Source: Symsagittifera roscoffensis (lineage: Eukaryota > Xenacoelomorpha > Acoela > Convolutidae). From it: DNA of 64,000 bases. This document shows, in pieces, positions 57,780 through 64,000 of this stretch. The notes under the pieces are model-generated. The model ran no database searches and was not told the origin of the DNA. It saw only the letters and a program-made list of their open reading frames with translations. The stretch lies in assembly GCF_963678635.1 (NCBI RefSeq), contig NC_087066.1, forward strand, positions 8,647,954 to 8,711,953, given 5' to 3'. A program made the position numbers and the translations under genes. The stretch's first letter is position 1. Each line of letters begins with the position of its first letter.

Positions 57780-58600
57780 CTGATTGATTAATATTATCAA
57801 ATTGTTTTCAGCCAAATCAGAGTGTTACTTGGAGAAAGCAGAGAAATTGAGTGCGGACACTCTTCTAAAGCCGATGCAATATCTAATTTCTTCCCCCGAG
57901 CTTGTAGCAGTATATCTCGAACGTGTTCCCACGAACGTGTTTACAACACTCCTGTATAAAAAAAGTTTGCGGAACGTCTGTAGACTTAAAAAAATAATAC
58001 TGTTTGCTTATGATTGCGCATTGGACACAGCAACTAAAACAGAAAATTAGCAGCAGGGGAACTCTGATATGAGCAATATTGAAAATTGATTTTCGGAGAA
58101 TAAACTATTCATACACAACGATCAATTAGCCACCTTAAAATTTAAAAGCAAGAAATTCTCAAACAATAGATCACAAAAATAATTAGGCCTAGTAACTGAT
58201 GAAAAAAATTTCGAAACACATCGATAAAATTTTTAAAAAAGCAGAAAAATCTTGCTCAGTGATCTATCAATTCAGATACTTTTCAAAACATGTACACTGC
58301 TCAAGATATACAGAACGTACATTCAACCAATATATCAATATAGCGTACTAATCTATGGCACAGCTAAAAAAACGGACACTTCAAAAAATTAGAAAGCCAG
58401 CAAAGACCTGTGTAGAGAATATTTTTAAAAAAATTAAAAATGGGAAAGTCTGAAACATATTCAGGACAAACATGAACTGTTGGTTTTGAAAATTGAATGT
58501 ATATTAAAGTTTTAAACCCATGGTTAAAATTATGAGACTCCATGAATACATAAGTGAACAAGAGATAACAGATTCAATCAATGCAGGCAATACAAAAAAA
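57780..58600 (+). pseudogene. Dead LINE reverse transcriptase, C-terminal half
   Basis: On the + strand, in several frames: ILFAYDCAL (about 58000), where the catalytic box would normally have two Asp residues but reads AYD; then, from about 58190, GLVTDEK and KKAEKSCSVIYQFRYFSKH, and IYRTYIQPIYQYSVLIYGTA (about 58300-58360). The last two match the standard continuation of CR1/RTE/Jockey-type RTs (lysine-rich helix, then the I-R-P-x-L-x-Y-x-x-x-x-Y-G segment). Multiple stops and frameshifts and the damaged active site make it inactive. It is unrelated in sequence to the minus-strand LINE at 33-34 kb. Confidence 0.7.
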
Positions 58601-61600
58601 AAACGTTGCAACCGAAATAAGCCTACTCCAAGAGCAAGAAAGTCAAAAACAGGGTTTGAATTTTTTAAAATAAACTTTTACAGATGATTTCAAAAAACTT
58701 TCTAGAAGCGTTAACAAGTACCAATGGCTACTTTTTTCATAAAATAAGACTATTTGTTTCCTAAAATAAGAAACATCTTTATTTGTGTCAACCAGGAATT
58801 TTTAAGGATGTAATTGCAAAATTCCATCTTTTTTTAGCAATTTTTTAGCATTGTTCTTTTTAGCATCAATTTTTTTGCGTCAGTTCTCAGTTAGTTTTTT
58901 GTGTTTTTCGTTTTTGATATTTAAGGGAATTATGATCTAAGCTTAAAGAAAGTAGGCGAATCGGTTTTGCTCACAGAGATGCCAACCGACAATCTGATGT
59001 CTTTTTGGTATTCTCTAAGGCGAACTAAATAGTAAACGTACAATTTCAAAGAAAGTGTGTTTTAATTTTTGGCTGAAAAATTAAATTATTCTACGGGCGA
59101 CAAAATTCTATGAATTTTATATGCATGGCGTCGCTCATGCACCCCCACCCTGTTCAGCTCCAACATCTAACCTAAAAAATAGAACTCGTATCAGAACAAG
59201 GCTCTGAATATTATGACTGTACTTTAGGTTCCGTGAAAAAGTGTTTTTTTTTCTGAAAAAAACAACTGATAAAAAATGTCAAAAAAAAGAAACAAAATTT
59301 ATTTTTGTTTTGCTATGTTTGAAAAGCGTCCCCCAATTCTCAAGTAAAGTGTAATAAGATTATTTCCCCCATATCAAAAATAAATACTCCAAAAACGTGC
59401 TTCAGTTTATTTTGGATTTCAAGAAGGTTAAGTTTACACTAACGCGTTGCCTTAATAACGCGAAATATAAAGCGCGTTTGTTGTCAAAAATTGACCAAAC
59501 TGGCTGAACCTACCCAAAAAAGAATCACACATGAATTTTTTTAAATTTAAACTCAGGAAAACAAAAAAAATCCGTCGAAATTTGTCTAGAGAAAAAAAAC
59601 AACCCGAGGACAAATATTCCGTCACTTTCTTCGAAAGTCAGAACAAAAAATTCATCTGTGAAGCCTATAGAAATGTTATGCTTTGTAAAGTCTCTCTCAC
59701 CTATTTGTAACATGTAGAGCATAATCACAGTGTGCATTACTTCATTGCAGATTGTTTTTGGTTGCTAAGGCAGCTATAAAAACATTTCACCCTTCTTAAG
59801 AATACTCTCAGCAGAGCTGCACGAGAATTTTTTGGTTTCGAAACATTTTGGAATCTATTATTTAGTTAAATGCGCGCTTCATAATACCACCTTGCTTTAA
59901 TGGGAAACAAACGTTTTCAATATAACATTTTTGCATGTTTAACAAACGAGTTTTTTTCACGATTAAGTTGTATCGTATGTTGCATGATTAAGTTTTTTCG
60001 ATTTCCCAATTTTCATTCAGTATTTATCTCATCTTTTTTGAAATTAAGGACACTATAATGGGATGCTGTCAAGATTCTCCCACAGGTTGCAGTTTTGCCT
60101 CCAAATATGAATCCCTAAATCCTTTAGACTTTGTGATTCGTAGATTTTTGTAACTTTTTTTTAACTTCAAAAAACTCAGATTCAAAGTTTTTGCTAAAGT
60201 GAGAAATTCTCACTCCAATAGTTCTCAATATTTATATTTTAATTGCTTAAATTGGTTTAGCTTTCAGTATATGACATTTTTTATGATTTTTCAAATCCAG
60301 AAAACTTCGATTGGAAAAATTCAAACAAAAGTTAAATTTTCAAATGGGCTTATTAGGTGCTGTCAGATTGAGAAATCTTGGCTCCAAATATGACTGCTCA
60401 ATAAAACTGCTCAAAGTTTCCGAGATCTTTGATTTTTGAAGGAATTTACTACAAAAAAAGTTCAAAAAATTTATATCCCACATTATAAATTGTATAGTGT
60501 GCCGCTGACAGACGCCATGCAAATCTAGCCTCCAAAAAAACTACTGTTTAATTTTTCTTGACCAAATTCTCAACCATGTGATTTCGTCTTTCGATCTTCC
60601 ATTTCAAGATAAGATAAACAAACTGCATAAGCATTGTTTTTTGAAATTTTGTACCCTGCAAGAGCTTCATTTTTGAAATGATGATGATCCAAAACTTTGT
60701 AAAAACTTGGCTAAATTAGGTCAAATTGCTTTACAGCGCATTGTTATGTTTAACAATTTTGAGTGATACTATCTAACTAAAATAGCTTGGTGTTCAAAAA
60801 TGAAGTCAAGGACGCTGATAATGCCAATAACTTTGCATTTACTACAAAACGAGCAAACCAAATGTAACAAACATCTCTCTTTAGTTTGAAAATTGTGAAA
60901 AACTAGAATTTGAGGCTTGCATTAATTCAAGCTGTTCAATTGAGATTTTGAAAATGGGCTGATTTGGAGTTTCTTTGCTAAAAAAACAAGCAAACCGATT
61001 CACTCAATAAAAAATATTAAGCACTTCAAAAATTTATTACTCGATGAGCTTGCCAAAAACTTCTGAGCCAATTTGAGCTACGATGAAGTTTTCTGTGCGA
61101 TAAAAACAACTATCACAGAAATGTTAGGGATAGTTTTTTTAAAAAAATTTTTGACATGTTTTGTAAGACTAACTACTGCTTTTTGTATACTCTTAACTAA
61201 TCTGCCGATTTTTGCAATATTTGTACCAATATAAAGTGCGCCTTTTTTGTTCGCCTGCATATTATGCTAATACCTCTTCTTCTAACCGCACATTCGACGT
61301 TCATGGAAAAATTCAGTGAGGGGATTTTTCACTGTTTTTTTTCAAAAACTACACTTCTACATTTGAGAAGAAGTGTTCCTTCAGAATAACTGGCTGTAGG
61401 TATCTTCGCGTATTCTCAAAAATATGCTCCCCAATCTGATATTAAAGGTTCAATATTAAGAACAGATTTGGGTGAGCCTCTCTACATAAGCGATTAGTCG
61501 CTAACTTAGAAAAAGTTATGGCTTTGGGGAAAAAGCAAACTTTTGAGTATAAAACTGTTTGTTCTCTTGAACTAACTTTCTATTCTGAGATTAGTGGTTT

Positions 61601-64000
61601 AATTGAAAGACAAATTGTAATTTACTTCCCAGCAAAAGCGGCATTTCCTTAGATTTAAAACATCTGCAGCATTTCTCTCATTGAAAGATAATTATTTTGT
61701 CAAATCTGATAATAAGGATCAAAAGCAAAACAAAAAAATTTGCATGCCAGTTAATTGTTGATTTTTTATTCATTATGGTAATTTCTTTAATAAACAGTTT
61801 TGAGTTGCAAAATTAAGTTCTTAGACTTGTCATTAAAAGTACCATGCCAAATTTTGGAATCAATTAAAAGAGATTGAGCAAAGCCCCCCTGTTTAAGCTG
61901 TGTTAGCGCCCACGTCTAAGTTTTCTAACACAAAAAATAGCCTTCAGCAACTCAAAATTTTGATTTCTTGTTCGTTTTTTGTTTTTTTTTTGGCTTCTCG
62001 AAATGAACTCAATCTGGTATCAAGTTTAATGGAAGCAACAGGTTGTGGGAAGCCTCCGTGCATAATGTGCTACGCCTGAAAATTTGTACGAAACAATGTC
62101 TCTGGAAAAATTTCAAAATCGCAAAAATTTTTACTCATATTTAGGTAGAGCAACAACTAAGATTTTGGGTGAAGGCTAATTTTTAAATGATTGAATTTAC
62201 CTACTTCAACCCGCATTTTTGAATTTAGAACAAATTCAAAAACATCAAACATATACCTCTTTTTAGCTGGGCTTCTAGATACTGAGCTTTTGGGTTCCAT
62301 CAAAAGAACGCATGAGCAGCTACGATCAATATGGTATACACAAAAAACATGACCCTCGGAAAGTCAAATTTTTGCGTTCTAGAGAGTTTTTGAAACTTTT
62401 TGAACTTGAAAAACTTACTTCCAAATCTGATATTTTGTCGTAAATTAAAAAATTGATAGCTCGGCTTTAAAAGCTGCAACACCGCGTTTTTTCACTCAGA
62501 AAGTTTCGGTCCTCGGAAAAGTCAAGTTTTTGGCTTTTTATTTTTTTTATTTACAAATTTTCTCGAAAATTACCGTCTCAATGGCTGAATTCTAGGTATA
62601 CTCAAGAATTTTGAGAACCCATCCCGCCTTGTATAAGTCCAATTTGTTCTACAAAATATAGAGTCATCAGAAAAGATAAGGATTTGATTTCCTGTCCGTT
62701 CTTTGAATCGTTTTCCAAAACTACCCAGCCGAGTCTGATTTCAAGGATTAATCGAGGCAACAGGCTGCTTAAGATTTTATCTCTGGGAAGTTTTCATTCT
62801 CTAAATATTCCACTCTTATTTTATTAGAGAATTAGAGAAACTATTAAGGTTTTGGGTGAAGCCCATTTTTTGAATTTATCTAATTCATTCCGCATCAGTA
62901 CAACAAAATCAAAAATTATCAAACACGTACCTCCAGCTTTAGCTGGGCACCTCGTTAACTGTTCCCATTTCTATAATTGTTAATTTTTCAGCTATGATTT
63001 GAACATCTTTTTAAAGCTGTTTTATTGTTTTGATACCACGAAAGACAGAAATCTAAAATTGCAACATTTAATTCAGCCCAAAATTTTTTCTAATTACTGC
63101 TATAATAAAAAAGCAATAAGCTAAAGTCTGTTATTTAAAGTTAACAGGAAAATTTTGAAAAAGATTCATCCAAAATATCAGATATACCTCCAATCAGATA
63201 TACCTCCAATTTGTAGTTGCAAGATTTTGATAGTTTTTTTCCGGAACTTGAATATTTCCCTGCCAATTTTGGTTTCAATGGTTCAATTACTAACACATTG
63301 TCTTGATACATTGCAAAAATAAATGCAATTTTTTGATAAAATCAGCATGATCTTGGAAGCCCATGCTCCAACATTTTATTGTTTCTTGGAAATTTCATCA
63401 TTTTTGTTAAAAGTACTTTGCCAAATCTGACATAATTTAAAGGTTAAACGGGTAGTTAAATTAAAGAACGGGAAGCGGGTTGTAAGAATCTTTCCTCTTA
63501 AAAGGTTGTTATAAAAGCACATGAATTACAATTATTGGATGGATAGATTTGAAATTAGAATTTAATTGATTGAAAAACTGTAAATGATTAGCAAAACCTA
63601 CTGCAGATTTGAATTTTTCAGAAGCTTCTGGAAATCGCAATTCATATATCGTAACAAATTTCAAAAGTAACGCAGAAACCAAGCTTTCTTCCTTTATTGA
63701 GAGATTTGCCTTGAGTGTGATAGCCCCAGGAGGGAGGGTTTGAAAAAATTTCCCTGGTTAAACATTCGCGTTAACTCGAAAACGGAAAAACTAATTCAAA
63801 GCTTATTCAAATCTGAAAAGAAAACAGAAAAAGTGGATGAGTCATAACCCCACCTCTTAAGTGACAAACCATATAGAAGCTTCCTAGCCTCGCAAGTTTT
63901 TTTTCGAAAAAGGCTCATTTGAGCATGAAATTGATGTTTCATTTGAAAATTGGAAAAAAGTCCTAGAAATTTGATTTTACTTGCAGCAATGTAAAAAATA
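58600..64000. other. AT-rich region with diverged repeats, no genes
   Basis: No ORF above 70 codons is convincing. A phrase of the type CCAAATCTGATATTAAAGGTT recurs in diverged form near 61432, 61701, 62420, 62735 and 63423, and GAAGCAACAGGTTG / GAGGCAACAGGCTG near 62033 and 62753, pointing to an old dispersed or tandem repeat with a period of a few hundred bases. A GCG-rich motif near 59448-59480 resembles part of the CSE1L insert. Confidence 0.5.

Overview
The window is nuclear DNA of a metazoan animal. Split genes with GT-AG introns, AATAAA-type poly(A) signals and animal-specific proteins (the centriole protein STIL, exportin-2/CSE1L, ribosomal proteins eL27A/uL15 and uL4) show this. Non-coding DNA is AT-rich and full of decayed transposons (Ty1/copia, BEL/Pao, LINE, MULE and many short inverted-repeat elements). 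The lineage cannot be fixed from sequence alone. 3' splice acceptors 7-18 nt upstream of three start codons suggest spliced-leader trans-splicing or 5' UTR introns. A transposon-like interruption in CSE1L with no canonical splice borders recalls tunicate larvaceans, but that is only a hypothesis.

Layout. 1-9130: a comparatively GC-richer block, all on the + strand, of unfamiliar short ORFs. They are chained by stop/start overlaps (TAATG or ATGA), broken by frameshifts, partly tandemly duplicated, and end at a poly(A) signal. 9131-11464: intergenic, with a foldback repeat. 11530-26378: four host genes in a row on the + strand, STIL, RPL27A, CSE1L and RPL4, separated by 383, 657 and 699 bp. CSE1L is cut by a 582-bp element flanked by an 8-bp target duplication. 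RPL4 has six exons, and its third intron carries a dead MULE transposase on the opposite strand. 26400-41650: gene-poor transposon graveyard holding short elements with C/G homopolymers near their ends, BEL/Pao and LINE remnants, and a rearranged copia copy. 41652-53438: exons of an unrecognised Gln/Met/Pro-rich protein whose largest exon contains a 15-bp coding minisatellite. Its introns hold a 387-bp palindromic element and a 3.5-kb T-rich satellite. 53956-55217: two possible exons of an unknown minus-strand gene. 57780-58600: dead LINE reverse transcriptase. 58600-64000: AT-rich DNA with only diverged repeats.

The four host genes are housekeeping functions: centriole duplication, the large ribosomal subunit (two genes) and importin-alpha recycling. 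Their shared orientation and close spacing suggest possible co-transcription. The least explained part is the first 9.1 kb, a multi-ORF parasite-like unit I cannot assign to a known transposon or virus class. Many of its frame breaks lie at A runs, so decay and assembly error must be separated before its proteins are interpreted.
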